From contig CAWGTL010000018.1 in the NCBI GenBank assembly GCA_963825505.1, positions 310,001 through 374,000 of the forward strand: 64,000 nt of DNA, read 5' to 3'. The position numbers and the translations under genes were made by a program. Source of the stretch: JBBQSN01 sp963825505 (lineage in GTDB: Bacteria > Actinomycetota > Actinomycetes > Actinomycetales > CAWJMD01). The notes below the pieces were generated by a model, which saw only the letters and a program-made list of their open reading frames with translations, was not told the origin of the DNA and did no database searches. This document shows positions 63,173 through 64,000 of this stretch, piece by piece (positions within the stretch are counted from its first letter, which is position 1; each line of letters starts with the position of its first letter).

Positions 63173-63931
63173 GTGAGCACGTCACCGACCGATCCCGCGG
63201 CCCTGCCCGAGAGCACCCGGCTCGACGACCTGTCCGAGCCCGGTCAGTACCTGCACGTCGTCCGGGTCCTCGCCGACGAGACCGACCGGCTGATGGACAC
63301 CGTGCACACGCTCGACCAGGAGGCCGTCCGCGGTGACTCGCTGTGCGACGGCTGGACCCGGGCGCACGTGCTGAGCCACCTCGCCCGCAACGCCGACGCG
63401 GTCGGCCGGCTGGTGCACTGGGCGACGACGGGCACGGAGACGCCGATGTACGCCTCGCCCGAGGCGAGGGACGCCGACATCGAGGCCGGGGCCGGTCGCT
63501 CGGTCGCCGACCTCGAGGCCGATGTCGAGTCCAGCGCCGAGCGGCTCCTGGACGCGCTCATGACGATGACTCCGGGCGGCACCGGCGTCACGGTCCGGCT
63601 CCGCGGCGACTTCCCCCTCCCCTCCCACGACCTGCCGCTCATCCGCGCGTACGAGGTCGTGCTGCACCACCTGGACCTCGCGACCGGCTACCGGCTGGAC
63701 CGCACCGACCCCGCGCTCGTCGACCGGGTGCTCCGCGAGGCGGTGCGCCGGCTGACCGGGCGGCACGCGCCCGCGATGACGCTGCGGACCGACGGGGGCG
63801 CCACCTACGAGGTCAGCGGCGGCGGCGCCGAGGTCTCCGGCAGCGCGGCCGACCTGCTGGCCTGGACGACCGGGCGCTCCCGCGGTGACGGGCTCACCGG
63901 CGACCTCCCCGACCTGCCGGCGTGGGGGTGA
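63173..63931 (+). CDS. Maleylpyruvate isomerase family mycothiol-dependent enzyme
   Basis: 252 residues from GTG 63173. The DinB-like helical N-terminus (RVLADETDRLMDTVHTL, SLCDGWTRAHVLSHLARNAD, about 58-77) holds the metal-binding His set with EVVLHHLDL near 161, the pattern of mycothiol S-transferases/isomerases (maleylpyruvate isomerase fold). Such enzymes use mycothiol, the actinobacterial low-molecular-weight thiol, to modify substrates. The actual substrate is unknown. Its stop overlaps the next gene by 4 bp. Confidence 0.85.
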   Translation: MSTSPTDPAALPESTRLDDLSEPGQYLHVVRVLADETDRLMDTVHTLDQEAVRGDSLCDGWTRAHVLSHLARNADAVGRLVHWATTGTETPMYASPEARDADIEAGAGRSVADLEADVESSAERLLDALMTMTPGGTGVTVRLRGDFPLPSHDLPLIRAYEVVLHHLDLATGYRLDRTDPALVDRVLREAVRRLTGRHAPAMTLRTDGGATYEVSGGGAEVSGSAADLLAWTTGRSRGDGLTGDLPDLPAWG

Positions 63932-64000
63932 CGGCGGTGGCCACCTACCCCGAGGTCGAGGTCACCGAGCTGCCCGGCGCGACCCTGCGGACGGCGTCGG
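63928..64000 (+). CDS. N-terminus of a probable MBL-fold metallohydrolase (partial)
   Basis: GTG 63928 overlaps the stop of the mycothiol-family gene (GTGA). Only 24 residues lie in the window, VTAVATYPEVEVTELPGATL followed by RTAS. In related actinobacteria the gene after this enzyme next to uvrA is commonly an MBL-fold hydrolase with a similar ELPG start. The call rests on context and a few residues. Confidence 0.45.
   Translation, partial: MTAVATYPEVEVTELPGATLRTAS

Overview
The window is a 64 kb, very GC-rich, densely coded chromosomal stretch of an actinobacterium. Lineage markers are RbpA, WhiA, OpcA, an InhA-type FabI beside FabG, a mycothiol-family maleylpyruvate isomerase, acVLRF1, DUF3099, a 6C small RNA, and many leaderless genes preceded by TANNNT -10 boxes. 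Gene content and order fit the Nocardioidaceae (Nocardioides-like), but the genus is inferred. I see no tRNA, rRNA, CRISPR, insertion sequence or prophage; this is core chromosome with a few accessory insertions.

Layout. 0-4 kb: the end of an F420-type oxidoreductase, then fabG-fabI and a Mur-ligase/TPR fusion on the minus strand. 4-11 kb: quinone oxidoreductase, a TldD/TldE pair, DUF3099, the 6C RNA, a small conserved protein, SURF1 and an atypical SDR. 11-16 kb: an ABC exporter, enoyl-CoA hydratase and ABC-F ATPase (minus), then a zinc metallopeptidase. 16.6-21.3 kb: a biotin ECF-transporter operon (bioY, acyl-CoA ligase, thiolase, bioM, bioN). 21.3-30.5 kb: a secreted SH3-type protein, then a ten-gene minus-strand run from sufR through sufB, sufD, Rieske, sufC, sufS, sufU and sufT to a HIT protein and the ribosome-rescue hydrolase acVLRF1.

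30.5-37 kb: an ABC transporter and the haem A genes ctaA and ctaB, with a three-gene DUF4331 cassette between the transporter and ctaA. 37-45.6 kb: one pentose-phosphate operon (tkt, tal, pgi, zwf, opcA, pgl), with start/stop overlaps from tal onward. 46-50.6 kb: gap-pgk-tpiA followed by secG and rbpA (minus). 50.7-55.9 kb: uvrC-rapZ-yvcK-whiA (minus). 55.9-59 kb: a histidine kinase/response regulator pair plus a receiver-only protein. 59-64 kb: Rieske lipoprotein, uvrA with a histone-like tail, a mycothiol-family enzyme and the start of a probable MBL-fold hydrolase.

Functionally the window joins central carbon flow (glycolysis plus NADPH-producing pentose phosphate), iron-sulfur assembly, haem A and cytochrome oxidase assembly (SURF1, CtaA, CtaB), biotin supply for lipid synthesis, and nucleotide excision repair (UvrA, UvrC). 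The observations most worth following are the DUF4331 cassette, the 6C RNA, the apparent ATT start of sufD behind an intercistronic hairpin, the systematic leaderless promoters, the Mur-TPR fusion, the histidine kinase with a PAS domain after its ATPase, and the lysine/alanine tails on UvrA and OpcA.
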